DNA of 64,000 nt, from NCBI GenBank assembly GCA_964491785.1, contig CAZBGS010000006.1, forward strand, positions 78,232-142,231. The letters run 5' to 3'. The notes below the pieces were generated by a model. That model was not told the origin of the DNA. It ran no database searches and was given only the letters and a program-made list of their open reading frames with translations. Source of the DNA: RZZS01 sp964491785 (GTDB lineage Bacteria; Pseudomonadota; Alphaproteobacteria; Micavibrionales; Micavibrionaceae). The translations under genes and the position numbers were made by a program. How positions within the stretch are numbered: the first letter of the stretch is position 1; each line of letters opens with the position of its first letter. Positions 25,014-34,248 of this stretch are shown here, piece by piece.

Positions 25014-26396
25014 TCAGACGCATTTCTTTTTCATGAGTTCCAGATTGCCGACCACTTTGGAAGAAGCCTCTGACATTTTCTCGAATTCCGCAAGGGCTCC
25101 TACGCGGTCTCCTTTTGCGAACAGCTCGGCGGCTTTTTTCCCGTGCCTGTGAACGGCAGCGTGCGGGTCTTCGATGCCCAGATAATGCTCGCAGGTTTTC
25201 ATTTTCTGATCGCTGACCCCGTAATACCACTTGCCAAGCCGGCAGCCGTGATGATCGCCAAGCTCTTCCGCGGTAAGTTTGTTCTTCCCGACCAGCATCG
25301 CGGCCAGCCTTTTTTTCCAGGAAATGTGATCCGATTTCGCAAAATCCATGATCGCATTTGGAATATTGTACTTCTGGAAGTCCTTCAGGCGATCATCGAT
25401 GAGCTGTGCCGATTTCGTTGTGGTATCCAGCGCATGCTCGGCATTCTCCATGCTACGGTTCGTCATCTGACGGATAATGTCGATGCTTCTTGCCACCTCG
25501 TCGATTGCTGCGCTTTGTTCGGTTACGCTTGAAGCGGTCGAGGCCATCAGGCGGGTAACGTTATTGATGTTCTGGACGACGCTGTTTATCTGCTCCCCTG
25601 CTTCATGAATGCTGTTTCGTCCTGCATCCACTTCGCCGACCGACTGGATCATGGCAGCCGACATTTCGTGCATGCCCTCGTTGATCGCCTCTATTCTTTT
25701 CTTGATGTCTTCGGTCGCCACTGCGGTCTGGTTGGCAAGCTGCTTGACTTCGGAGGCTACAACCGCAAACCCTTTGCCAGCCGCCCCGGCTCTTGCAGCC
25801 TCGATCGTGGCATTCAGGGCCAGAAGGTTCGTTTGCTTTGCAATGCTCTCTATAGTCCCGAGTATTTCGGTAATCGAACCGACGGCATCGGATAAATTCT
25901 CAAGCCTCTGGTTTGCTTTGCCCATCGACTCGGCTATTGCGTCGATGCTGCGTACAGAACCGTCGACCGCGACGCGTCCGTTGTTGATGGCGTCTTCCGT
26001 AGCGTTTGCCGCTTCGACGACGCTGTTGCTGGAATGGGAAATCTCGGCGATTGTCGCGTTAAGCTCTTCTATGGCTGAAGCGATAGTGCTGGTATTGTCC
26101 GCAACCTCGCGGACATCTCCGGTGACGAAAGACACTGCTGCGAGAGCCTCGCTCGACTGCATGGACAAATCGACCATCTGTTCAAGACTGCCGCGCCTGT
26201 CTTTCAGGATGACCCGTGATAGTTCCTTTATCGCCTCGGAAACGGGATCGCTCTCGGCAAGTTCGAAATCGAGCTTGCCGTCTATCAGGCTGCGCAGGGC
26301 TTCCAGGTGCTTCTTGCCTTTCTCGTTTTCGCCAGGCGGGGGGGCTGTAATATTCTTTGTTTCGCCGATTTTTTCTTTCTTGCCTAGCATTCCCAT
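25014..26396 (-). CDS. Cytoplasmic methyl-accepting chemotaxis protein with zinc-binding CZB domain
   Basis: 460 aa without a membrane segment. After a short Lys/Pro-rich N-terminus and a linker come the coiled-coil signalling domain (about 75-345), with the hairpin tip IESIAKQTNLLALNATIEAARAG and GKGFAVVASEVKQLA. The C-terminal CZB domain follows (about 355-450): HISWKKRL, then LGDHHGCRLGKWYY with the His-Cys pair, then PHAAVHRHG. CZB domains bind zinc and sense zinc or hypochlorous acid in known members. AAAGGAG precedes the ATG at 26396. Transcribed alone; no other chemotaxis gene in the window. Confidence 0.93.
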   Translation of the reverse strand: MGMLGKKEKIGETKNITAPPPGENEKGKKHLEALRSLIDGKLDFELAESDPVSEAIKELSRVILKDRRGSLEQMVDLSMQSSEALAAVSFVTGDVREVADNTSTIASAIEELNATIAEISHSSNSVVEAANATEDAINNGRVAVDGSVRSIDAIAESMGKANQRLENLSDAVGSITEILGTIESIAKQTNLLALNATIEAARAGAAGKGFAVVASEVKQLANQTAVATEDIKKRIEAINEGMHEMSAAMIQSVGEVDAGRNSIHEAGEQINSVVQNINNVTRLMASTASSVTEQSAAIDEVARSIDIIRQMTNRSMENAEHALDTTTKSAQLIDDRLKDFQKYNIPNAIMDFAKSDHISWKKRLAAMLVGKNKLTAEELGDHHGCRLGKWYYGVSDQKMKTCEHYLGIEDPHAAVHRHGKKAAELFAKGDRVGALAEFEKMSEASSKVVGNLELMKKKCV

Positions 26397-26513
26397 ATTA
26401 TATACTCCTTTGTTACATTTAGACCGTAATAGTATTCTTTTTATTGCCCGGTGAAAAGCCCCTAATATTTAGTTTTATTTAATTATCTTAAGTAATAAGG
26501 AAATAAATACAAT

Positions 26514-27491
26514 TTAAGGTATTAGCAGATTCGAGCCGGTAGTTTTTCTGTTTTGAAGATCGAGATGTGATTGAGCAGCCTCTTTAAGGCTATAAGTTTT
26601 GTTGATCGAAACTTTTACGTTTCCGGACATTAACATAAAAAAAAGTTTTTCGCTTGCCTTGTAGAGTTCCCTGCTATCATTGGTATAATGCATAATTGAC
26701 GGGCGCGTGAGATAAAGGGAGCCTCTGGCGCTCAAAACAGATATGTCCACGGGCGGAATTGGGCCCGAAGACTGGCCAAAACTTACCATAAGCCCTCTGG
26801 GCTCCAGGCATTCAAGCGATTTTTCAAATGTGTCCCTGCCGACTGAATCATACACGACAGGTACGCCTTTGCCTTCGGTATACTCCATTACCTTGTCTTT
26901 AAAGTCTTCCTGCGTATAGATCACCGGGTAATCGCAACCGCAGGCCCTGGCCGCTTCCGCCTTTTCTGCGTTGCCTACCGTTCCTATCACCTGCGCTCCA
27001 AGATGTTTCGCCCACTGGCACAATATTTGACCTACGCCGCCAGCCGCTGCATGTACGAGTATAGTCTGTCCTTTTCTTACCATGTAGGCGCGGCAGAGAA
27101 GATATTCGGCAGTAAGGCCCTTGAGCATTATCGATGCCGCCAGCTCGTATGAAATATAGTCTGGTAAAAGCACGAGATGCTTTGCGGACATTACCCTCAT
27201 CTCCGAATACGCCCCCGGCGGCGGGAAGGCATAGGCAACGCGCTGGCCAGGCTTGAATCCTGCGCCGGGGCCGACTTTGATTATCTCGCCCGCCGCCTCG
27301 ATTCCAGGCGTGAAGGGGAGGGACGGTACCGGATAAAGGCCGCTTCTGTGATAGACATCTATGAAGTTCAGGCCAATGGCGGCATGACGCAAAAGCACTT
27401 CGCCGGGGCCAGGCTCGCCGGTCTCGATTTCCCCGAATTTCATAACTTCCGGTTCGCCGGGCTTTTCCACTATTATTGCGTGCGTCTTCAT
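26514..27491 (-). CDS. Quinone oxidoreductase (zinc-independent MDR family)
   Basis: 325 aa NADPH:quinone oxidoreductase-like member of the medium-chain dehydrogenase/reductase superfamily. The N-terminal GroES-like domain has LNFIDVYHRSGLYP. The nucleotide-binding domain has the loop AAAGGVGQILCQWAK and VYDSVGRDTFEKSL. Zinc-binding cysteines of alcohol dehydrogenases are absent, as in Qor. The MSNFGQ-like region reads MVSFGQSSGPIPP. Divergent from sucB. The start is ATG 27491 with only a weak purine stretch upstream. Confidence 0.9.
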   Translation of the reverse strand: MKTHAIIVEKPGEPEVMKFGEIETGEPGPGEVLLRHAAIGLNFIDVYHRSGLYPVPSLPFTPGIEAAGEIIKVGPGAGFKPGQRVAYAFPPPGAYSEMRVMSAKHLVLLPDYISYELAASIMLKGLTAEYLLCRAYMVRKGQTILVHAAAGGVGQILCQWAKHLGAQVIGTVGNAEKAEAARACGCDYPVIYTQEDFKDKVMEYTEGKGVPVVYDSVGRDTFEKSLECLEPRGLMVSFGQSSGPIPPVDISVLSARGSLYLTRPSIMHYTNDSRELYKASEKLFFMLMSGNVKVSINKTYSLKEAAQSHLDLQNRKTTGSNLLIP

Positions 27492-27601
27492 CCGCTATCC
27501 ACTGCAAGTATCTTGTTTTAACAATTCAAGGCATTGATGATGGAATATTACAATACAAAGTTTATAATTGCTTGCGCCACAAACAACAGGAACAAACGAT
27601 A

Positions 27602-28738
27602 ATGACTGAAATTAAAGTCCCCGCTCTTGGCGAATCCGTAACCGAGGCCACAGTCGCCAGATGGCTGAAGCGCGAAGGCGAGTCCGTATCTGCAGACGAA
27701 CCTTTGGCCGAACTGGAGACTGACAAGGTCACTATCGAAGTCAGCGCGCCAGAAGACGGTGTTGTGGGACGCATCCTCGTAAAGGAGGGAGAAACCGTCG
27801 GGGTAGGGGGCGTGCTCTGCGATTTCAGGCCGGGCAAAACCGCACCCGCAAAAAAAGAGGCGAAGGCCGAAAAGAAGGAAGCAGATCATAAGCTCGCGCC
27901 TGCTGTACGCAAAATGGTTGAAGAGAAGAATCTCGATCCTAAGGAGATCCCGGCCAGCGGCAAGGCGGGACGTCTTACCAAGGAAGACGTGGTCAATTAT
28001 CTGGAGGCTGAACCGGCCGCCGCCAAAAGCTCAGGCCCCCGGGAGGAACGGGTTCGCATGACGCGCCTGCGCCAGAGCGTTGCAAAGCGTTTGAAAGAGG
28101 CTCAAAACACGGCCGCCATTCTGACCACCTTTAATGAAATTGATATGAGCCAGGTAATGAAACTGCGCTCGGAATATCGGGATATATTCGAAAAGAAGCA
28201 CGGTGTCCGCCTTGGTTTCATGTCCTTTTTCGTTAAAGCCTCAATACAGGCGCTCCGTGAGTTCCCGGCCGTAAACGCCGAGATAGACGGCGATGAAATA
28301 GTTTACAAGAATTACTATAATATTGGCGTGGCAGTAAGCACCCCGCAAGGACTGGTCGTCCCGGTTATCAGAGACGCCGACCGCCTGTCTATGGCCGGCA
28401 TAGAATCGTCGCTCGTGGAACTGGGAACCCGCGCCAGAGACGGGAAACTCGCGATTGAGGAGCTTCAGGAAGGAACCTTTACGATAACCAACGGCGGCAT
28501 CTTCGGCTCGCTGCTGTCCACGCCGATCCTGAACAGCCCGCAATCCGGTATCCTTGGCATGCACAAGATCGAGCAGCGCCCGGTGGTTCTGGAAAGCGGA
28601 GAAATAGTCGCCCGCCCGATGATGTATGTCGCTCTTTCCTACGATCACCGCATCATCGACGGTCGCGAAGCAGTTTCCTTCCTCGCCCGCATCAAGGAGG
28701 CCGTCGAGGATCCCCGGCGCTTGCTGCTTGGTATCTAA
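27602..28738 (+). CDS. sucB: 2-oxoglutarate dehydrogenase E2 component (dihydrolipoyl succinyltransferase)
   Basis: 378 aa. Lipoyl domain (1-78) with lipoylated Lys42 in ELETDKVTIEV, an Ala/Lys-rich linker, a peripheral subunit-binding domain (about 98-135, LAPAVRKMVEEKNLD), and the catalytic acyltransferase domain from about 150 ending in DHRIIDGREA with the active-site His. ALGESVTEATV is typical of succinyl rather than acetyl transferases. It is on the short side because of compact linkers. The start was trimmed to ATG 27602. sucA is not adjacent here, and the E3 gene lpd lies 3.2 kb downstream behind an opposite-strand cassette. Confidence 0.94.
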   Translation: MTEIKVPALGESVTEATVARWLKREGESVSADEPLAELETDKVTIEVSAPEDGVVGRILVKEGETVGVGGVLCDFRPGKTAPAKKEAKAEKKEADHKLAPAVRKMVEEKNLDPKEIPASGKAGRLTKEDVVNYLEAEPAAAKSSGPREERVRMTRLRQSVAKRLKEAQNTAAILTTFNEIDMSQVMKLRSEYRDIFEKKHGVRLGFMSFFVKASIQALREFPAVNAEIDGDEIVYKNYYNIGVAVSTPQGLVVPVIRDADRLSMAGIESSLVELGTRARDGKLAIEELQEGTFTITNGGIFGSLLSTPILNSPQSGILGMHKIEQRPVVLESGEIVARPMMYVALSYDHRIIDGREAVSFLARIKEAVEDPRRLLLGI

Positions 28739-29686
28739 CTATAGACACTCAACAAAGCTCATAACGCCTTTTTCCTCCATAAGGCGCATGGCTTCCAGGC
28801 TATCCTCGCCTCTGGCCTGACTCTTGCTGCCGACCAGAATGCCGGTTACTCCGATCCCGGCGAGATTTACCTGTTCTCTTGCCGTAGGAATACGGCTGCT
28901 GAAAATATGTTCGTGGTTAAGCCGGATGCCGTTTTTGGCCGCATTCATCAGGAGCCGGTTTATCGGCTCCACCGCAAAGTTATATTTGCCCTCTTCCTGA
29001 TTATCTTCGTTACGCATTCCGGTAACCAGTCCCGCCTGCGCTACCAGGGCTATATTGGTTTTATTGGCAATATCGGTACCGACAGACGCGGCAAACGGAA
29101 CTCCATTCATTTCCTTCATCATTGCAGTGATAAAATTTTTGAATGAATCATAAACATAATGAACGCTGACGGGAACGGAGAGGTTTTTCCCTGCCGAATC
29201 CGCTTCCAGCAGGCATTCTATCCTCCTTTCCCTTCGCCATATCTTGCAAACCCTGATCCCAGCTTCCTCGCAGATTTTCAGGCTCATTGTTTCAAAATGT
29301 TCCCCTCTCCGGTTAACGAAATCTTTTTCAAATCCCTTATGATCTATGTAGATCGTTTTGATTCCGGCCTCCGCCAGATTCTTGGCGCAGTTGGGGCAGA
29401 AAGGATCGGTAATGAATAGCTCCGCTCCTCCAGCTTTCGGGGAATTCATAATGCAGGCGGTTTCCGCATGAACGGTTCCGCTTGCATTCCCTATGCGCGT
29501 TTGCGTTCCGATCTTCACCCTTATGGCTTCCGGCCAGTAATTGGTATAAGCGATCGTATAGGGAGCGCCCTCCGGGTCGTGCCCGGCGAGAACGGCGGCA
29601 ATTTTGTTTTGCGGATGCTCGCTGCTGTTGACGATATCGACAGCGCGCTGCATCAGCTCGTAAGGGTCATTAAGTTTCATAAGCAT
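28739..29686 (-). CDS. Cytidine/deoxycytidylate deaminase-like zinc protein with long C-terminal extension
   Basis: 315 aa. Residues 1-130 contain a zinc deaminase core: VHAETAC (His73, Glu75) and DPFCPNCAKN (Cys97, Cys100), the H/CxE ... PCxxC pattern. NKIAAVLAGHD and IDHKGFEKDF fit the strands around it. About 185 further residues have no recognised domain but include conserved-looking motifs (HYVYDSFKNFITAMM, NHEHIFSSRIPT). They are too long for a simple dCMP or cytosine deaminase. The ATG lies within the TGATG overlap of the upstream kinase gene, so translation is coupled. Likely substrates are nucleotide- or nucleoside-like, by neighbourhood; function inferred. Confidence 0.7.
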   Translation of the reverse strand: MLMKLNDPYELMQRAVDIVNSSEHPQNKIAAVLAGHDPEGAPYTIAYTNYWPEAIRVKIGTQTRIGNASGTVHAETACIMNSPKAGGAELFITDPFCPNCAKNLAEAGIKTIYIDHKGFEKDFVNRRGEHFETMSLKICEEAGIRVCKIWRRERRIECLLEADSAGKNLSVPVSVHYVYDSFKNFITAMMKEMNGVPFAASVGTDIANKTNIALVAQAGLVTGMRNEDNQEEGKYNFAVEPINRLLMNAAKNGIRLNHEHIFSSRIPTAREQVNLAGIGVTGILVGSKSQARGEDSLEAMRLMEEKGVMSFVECL

Positions 29687-30678
29687 CAGGCGACTTTTTT
29701 CAGGAGATTATAAAAGTCTTTTTGCGGCCTTCCGCTGTGATGTGTCAATACGTAAGTCCCGCACTCAAGCGCCAGCCTCGCGCATTTTTCAAGCGAATAG
29801 TCATGCGTCAGGCCGAAAAGGAAACCGGCAGCAAACTGGTCGCCCGCACCGTTGGTATTGACCATCGGCCCGCGCAGGGCAGGGGGCGCCATTGTAATGA
29901 TCTCATTCTCTTTATAAAAAACCGCCTCCCCGGCACCGCATGAAACCGCCCCGCAATAACTGTGAGCCGAGAACTTGCGGCAGGCTTCATAAGCGTTATC
30001 TGCTCCGGTAACCAGTTTCGCCTCCGCCTCGTTCATCAGCAGGATATCCGAGCTTGCAGCCAGAGAGGCGACCTCCCCGGGATTATCGTGAATTACTCTG
30101 ATATCGTTCGGGCAAAACACAGTTATTCTGCTGTTTTCTCTGGCTACTCTCGCAGCGCTCTCCAGTATCTCGAAGCCGGTCTCTACACTAAGCATAAACC
30201 CTTCGAGATAGAAGATTTTCGATCCGGCTACCGCCTCATGATTGATATCCGCTACGCTCATGCCATGACTGACATCGTGAAAAGTACCGAAGGTTCGTTC
30301 CTGATCGGGAGTTACCAGAATATACACCTTGTCGCTCAAGGCTCCCTGATCGGTAAATCCGGCCGCCGTTACGCCGAACTCTTTAAGCGTTTCACAAAAA
30401 AAGACCCCATCAGGATTTCCGGCAAACCGGCTGTTGAAAATGCATTTGCCGCCGAGCAGGCTTATGCCCGACAGGGTATTAGCGCAGGCCCCTCCCGGCT
30501 CTATGACGCATCTGCCCTGCAACAACTTTTGTAATTCGCCTTCTTTTTCCCGGCCGATTAGATTGCAGGTTCCTTTGATGAAACTATGCTCGGCCATAAA
30601 AGCGTCATCGACATTGACAATCACATCAACCGGAGCGTGTCCGAAACCGGCGACATCGGTATTAGCAACCTTGATCAA
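29686..30678 (-). CDS. PfkB-family sugar/nucleoside kinase (adenosine kinase-like)
   Basis: 330 aa from the proposed TTG. PfkB ribokinase/adenosine kinase fold: N-terminal substrate strand VAGFGHAPVDVIVNV, PGGACANTLSGISLLGG, and the C-terminal anion-hole and catalytic base motif NTNGAGDQFAAGF. The usual Asp-Thr of DTxGAGD is Asn-Thr here, but the catalytic Asp of GAGD is present. The pattern most resembles adenosine kinases (SLLGG, NEAEAKLV). TTG at 30678-30676 overlaps the preceding stop TGA (30677-30675) in a TTGA arrangement with GAAGG upstream; the longest frame would start at 30708 inside the previous gene. Middle gene of a three-gene operon. Confidence 0.8.
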   Translation of the reverse strand: MIKVANTDVAGFGHAPVDVIVNVDDAFMAEHSFIKGTCNLIGREKEGELQKLLQGRCVIEPGGACANTLSGISLLGGKCIFNSRFAGNPDGVFFCETLKEFGVTAAGFTDQGALSDKVYILVTPDQERTFGTFHDVSHGMSVADINHEAVAGSKIFYLEGFMLSVETGFEILESAARVARENSRITVFCPNDIRVIHDNPGEVASLAASSDILLMNEAEAKLVTGADNAYEACRKFSAHSYCGAVSCGAGEAVFYKENEIITMAPPALRGPMVNTNGAGDQFAAGFLFGLTHDYSLEKCARLALECGTYVLTHHSGRPQKDFYNLLKKVA

Positions 30679-31718
30679 GCCGGGCCGCCTTCGAGATCGG
30701 GCCGACAAGCGAGCAGAAGAAAGTCTTCAGGCACAGGTATAACCTTGATTGGCTTGCCAAGTACAGTCGGGCATCCGATACTGGCAACTTTCTTATTTTC
30801 TATAACATATCTTTCACGAGCAGCGTAGCCTCTCTGCGCCTTGCTGGGAGCTTTCCACTGCAGATCCGCATCGGACAGCAAGTTCTTCATATGAGAAACC
30901 AGAAACTCCTGGCCACGTATGATTTCAGCATAATCAAGATCCGGATGTGACTGATAAATTTCATCCTTGGGCGCATAAAAGTCAGTCCCTTCCTTGAACT
31001 CAAACTCAATCTCGAAGTCTTCACCGAGTTGTCTGCAGGAAATTTTATTATCCTGCGATACCGGAATAAAGTAACGGGATCTGTCGAGCGAGAATTCGAA
31101 GAATATCGGGCGGGCTTTTGTTGCATCGCCATTCAGATCACGGCCGAATTTAATGTATTGTTTGTCTTCATACTTTACAGAATAGACGCAAACATTGAAA
31201 CTTATCCTCTTGCAGGAAACAAAAAACGCCTCCTGGAGGCGCTGTGGATCGTTATCGAAGGCATTCGCCAGCTCGCCAAGATAAAAGAGTGTTTCGGGAT
31301 TGTCGCGGTGGTCGTCAAAAAAGGTGGAGAGGTCAAGCTTAAGATCGTCAAGATGGGTTTCCGGCTCGATACGCTCCAGGCCGTTCTCTCCGCATCGTGT
31401 TCCCTTGCTTTTGGAGGAAATATCTACCGAATGAGCAATTCCGTAATCCCTCTGATGCCTGAGCCTTAAGCATCTCCCGGAATTGTGGATGCTGTTTTTA
31501 TCGTCGTCGAAATACGAACTGTAAAGGAGTTTGCTCCATTCCCGCCCAAAAACGTAAGGAGCTATTCTCTCTCTGAAATTGGCGAAAACTTCCTTGCCAT
31601 TGCTCGCGATCAGAGCTTTGGTTTCAATTTCAACACCCTCAAGGTTTTTTCCGGAGGCGTAATCGAAATCCCTCCGAATTCCAGTTCCGGCCTTGCAACC
31701 GGTTTTTTCCTGGTTCAT
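30675..31718 (-). CDS. CYTH-domain protein (triphosphate tunnel metalloenzyme-like)
   Basis: 347 aa. Near the N-terminus is an ExExK motif, E30-I-E32-T-K34 in VEIETKALI, the defining metal/triphosphate strand of CYTH enzymes (class IV adenylate cyclase, thiamine triphosphatase, RNA triphosphatase). Then come YFDDDKNSIHNSGRCLRLRHQ, matching the YFDTxxxxLxxxGxxLRIR strands, a basic SSKSKG, and a late acidic strand EIEFEFKEG (E236, E238, E240). A roughly 80-residue segment between these halves is unusual. ATG 31718 is chosen because GGGAGGGG lies at proper spacing; four more residues are possible. First gene of the cassette with a kinase and a deaminase. Confidence 0.7.
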   Translation of the reverse strand: MNQEKTGCKAGTGIRRDFDYASGKNLEGVEIETKALIASNGKEVFANFRERIAPYVFGREWSKLLYSSYFDDDKNSIHNSGRCLRLRHQRDYGIAHSVDISSKSKGTRCGENGLERIEPETHLDDLKLDLSTFFDDHRDNPETLFYLGELANAFDNDPQRLQEAFFVSCKRISFNVCVYSVKYEDKQYIKFGRDLNGDATKARPIFFEFSLDRSRYFIPVSQDNKISCRQLGEDFEIEFEFKEGTDFYAPKDEIYQSHPDLDYAEIIRGQEFLVSHMKNLLSDADLQWKAPSKAQRGYAARERYVIENKKVASIGCPTVLGKPIKVIPVPEDFLLLACRPDLEGGPA

Positions 31719-31730
31719 CGCCCCTCCCAT

Positions 31731-31748
31731 GCCCGATCTGGATCGGGC
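31731..31748. promoter_or_regulatory. Perfect palindrome upstream of the CYTH cassette
   Basis: GCCCGATC (31731-31738) and GATCGGGC (31741-31748) around TG, 13-30 bases before the proposed start. It could be an operator or an mRNA hairpin, or simply one of the short GC palindromes common between genes. Confidence 0.35.
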
Positions 31749-31898
31749 GGTTAACGGGATACTCTAATTTCCGGTTTCTATAATTCAGATATATTAGAAG
31801 AGTCAATAAAAATGATTCTCCTTTGATACCTTTTTTGCATGTATTACTTTACTCGCAAGTCATGGCGACGATCAGAATTTGTAAGGGTGAATTAAACT

Positions 31899-33290
31899 GT
31901 GGAAAAATCATTTGATGTCATAATAATTGGGGGAGGGCCGGGCGGATACGTCTGCGCGATTCGCTGCGCCCAGCTTGGCATGAAAACCGCCTGTATCGAA
32001 AAGCGCGAAAATCTCGGCGGAACCTGTCTTAACGTGGGTTGTATTCCATCAAAATCGCTTCTTTATGCATCCGAAAAATATGCTGAATGCCAGAAAAGTT
32101 ATAAAGATCTTGGAATTAACATAGGAAAGTTAAACCTGGATCTTAAGACGATGCTCGCCCACAAGGACAAGGTCGTTGCCGATAACGCCCGGGGAGTCGA
32201 ATTTCTCTTCAGGAAAAACAAAATCCACAGGATAAAAGGCGAGGCGAAATTATCGGGAAAAGGCACCGTGGAGGTCGGCGGCGAGACATATTCCGCAAAA
32301 CACATAGTCATAGCCACAGGCTCGGAAGTTATGACGCTGCCCGGCATTAATATCGATGAAAACAAAATAGTTTCTTCAACCGGCGCATTGTCGCTGGATA
32401 AGGTTCCTGGCAGGATGGCGATAATCGGCGGCGGCTATATCGGGCTGGAGATGGCCTCTGTCTGGAGCCGCCTCGGATCTGCCGTAACCGTTATGGAGTT
32501 TCAGGAAACGATCCTTCCCGGCATGGACGGCGAAGTGACTGTAGAAATGCACAAATTGCTGCAAAAACAAGGAATTGCATTTAAACTTTCAAGTAAAGTA
32601 TTGGGTGCCGAAATTTCCAGGAAGGGAGTTGAAATATCCGTATCTCCCGCGACGGGCGGCGATACGGAAAAACTTGAAGCCGATATTCTCCTCGTCGCCG
32701 TGGGCCGCAAGCCTTTCACGCAAGGCCTGGAGCTTGAGGAAGCCGGCGTAGAACTTGACGGCCGCGGCCGGATAAAGGTCGACGGCAGATACCGGACTAA
32801 TATCAGCGGAATTTACGCGATCGGCGACGTGATCGCCGGGCCGATGCTCGCGCACAAGGCCGAGGATGAGGCTGTGGCCCTGGCTGAATTGCTCGATGGA
32901 CAAAGCGGCCATGTCGATTACGACCTTATCCCCTCGGTTGTCTACACAACTCCCGAAGCCGCGCAGGTAGGCAGAACCGAAGAGCAGCTGAAAGAGCAGG
33001 GCATCGACTACCGCTCCGGCAAATTCCACTTCTCCGCCAACGGCAGGGCCAGGGCGATGAACATGACCGAAGGTTTTGTCAAAATTCTTGCAGACGCCAG
33101 AACCGACCGCGTCCTTGGAGTGCATATCATAGGCCCCGAAGCCGGAACCCTGATCTCCGAAGCGGTAACCGCGATGGAATTCGGCGCTTCGTCAGAGGAC
33201 ATCGCCCGGATCTGCCACGCCCACCCGACCCTCGAAGAAGCAATCAGGGAGGCCGCTCTAGCCGTTCACAGCCGTGCCCTCCACAGCTGA
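31899..33290 (+). CDS. lpd: Dihydrolipoamide dehydrogenase (E3)
   Basis: 463 aa. FAD loop IIGGGPGGYVCA, redox-active disulfide GGTCLNVGCIPSK (Cys43, Cys48), NAD loop IIGGGYIGLEMASV, the second FAD motif GIYAIGDVIAGPMLAHKA, and the C-terminal catalytic HAHPTLEEA (His-Glu pair). It reoxidises lipoamide for 2-oxoglutarate and other 2-oxo acid dehydrogenase complexes. The start is GTG with AAGG about ten bases upstream. Separated from sucB by three opposite-strand genes. Convergent with xerC. Confidence 0.97.
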   Translation: MEKSFDVIIIGGGPGGYVCAIRCAQLGMKTACIEKRENLGGTCLNVGCIPSKSLLYASEKYAECQKSYKDLGINIGKLNLDLKTMLAHKDKVVADNARGVEFLFRKNKIHRIKGEAKLSGKGTVEVGGETYSAKHIVIATGSEVMTLPGINIDENKIVSSTGALSLDKVPGRMAIIGGGYIGLEMASVWSRLGSAVTVMEFQETILPGMDGEVTVEMHKLLQKQGIAFKLSSKVLGAEISRKGVEISVSPATGGDTEKLEADILLVAVGRKPFTQGLELEEAGVELDGRGRIKVDGRYRTNISGIYAIGDVIAGPMLAHKAEDEAVALAELLDGQSGHVDYDLIPSVVYTTPEAAQVGRTEEQLKEQGIDYRSGKFHFSANGRARAMNMTEGFVKILADARTDRVLGVHIIGPEAGTLISEAVTAMEFGASSEDIARICHAHPTLEEAIREAALAVHSRALHS

Positions 33291-33297
33291 CGGGCGA

Positions 33298-34248
33298 TCA
33301 ATCCGCTGTCGCCCGCGGATGGGCCGCCTTGTAAATCCTCATAAGCTCTTTGCCGTCAATTTCTGTATATCGCTGTGTCGTACTTAGGGATGCATGACCA
33401 AGTAATTCCTGAATCTCGCGTAAATTTGCCCCGTTCTGCAACAGGTGGGTGGCAAAGCTGTGCCTTAATGCATGGGGAGTGGCCGTATCGGGAAGTCCAA
33501 GCTCGATACGTATATTGCGCATATCGCGTTGCGCTACCCCCTGGTTCAGACGTTTCCCCCGCGCCCCGAGAAATAATGGCCGTCCTGCTTCTTCCGGAAA
33601 AGGGCAGGCCCTGCGGTACCTGTTCAGCGCCGCGGTTACCGCGGGCAGCACCGGAACCATCCTTTCTTTCCGGCCTTTTCCGACCACCCTGATAAATCCG
33701 TCTTGCGGCAGATCGGAGACATTGAGCGAAATCGCCTCGTCGATCCGCAGTCCGCAACCGTAGAGAAGAGTGAACAGCGCATGGTCGCGCAATCCCACCC
33801 AGTCGTCCCGCGTCGGCTCCAGAACCGTCATCGCCTGCTTTTCATATAAAGGCTTGGGAAGACGGTGCGGCAGTTTTGGCCCCCGGATGGTTTTGATCGC
33901 CGCATTATGGGCATGGCCTTGCCGGTCGAGCCAGTTAAGGAAATTTTTAACCCCTGAAAGCGATCTTGCCCTCGTGCTGGCGCAGGCCCCGTCCACTGTA
34001 CGTCTCGCAAGCCAAGCCCGGAAATCTGATAACCTCGAATCCGCCACTTTTCCAAGGCTGACGCAGCCGCCGTGATATACGCTCAAAAAATCCACAAAGC
34101 CGGAAACATCGAAAATATAGGCCCGGAAGGTATGCCTTGAGACTTTTTTCTCGAAACGCAGCCAGTCCTGCCATTCTTCAAGCTTTTGCCGCAGGTCGGC
34201 AGCGCAGCGCCCGATGATCTCCGGCTTTATCGCGGCAGGTTCAGCCAT
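33298..34248 (-). CDS. xerC: Tyrosine recombinase XerC
   Basis: 316 aa. N-terminal SAM-like core-binding domain (about 20-110), then the catalytic domain with the Arg-His-Arg-His-Tyr set: Arg168 (GCGLRIDE), His259 and Arg262 (PHALRHSFATHLL), His285 (LGHASLSTTQ), Tyr294 (QRYTEID). XerC with XerD resolves chromosome dimers at dif. It overlaps the DUF484 gene upstream by 22 bases, the usual DUF484-xerC pairing. No sign of a phage or integron context. Confidence 0.93.
   Translation of the reverse strand: MAEPAAIKPEIIGRCAADLRQKLEEWQDWLRFEKKVSRHTFRAYIFDVSGFVDFLSVYHGGCVSLGKVADSRLSDFRAWLARRTVDGACASTRARSLSGVKNFLNWLDRQGHAHNAAIKTIRGPKLPHRLPKPLYEKQAMTVLEPTRDDWVGLRDHALFTLLYGCGLRIDEAISLNVSDLPQDGFIRVVGKGRKERMVPVLPAVTAALNRYRRACPFPEEAGRPLFLGARGKRLNQGVAQRDMRNIRIELGLPDTATPHALRHSFATHLLQNGANLREIQELLGHASLSTTQRYTEIDGKELMRIYKAAHPRATAD

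Noticed and set aside
33298..34248. xerC as an integrase of a mobile element
   Set aside because: It has normal XerC length and its usual DUF484 partner, with no phage or transposon genes nearby.
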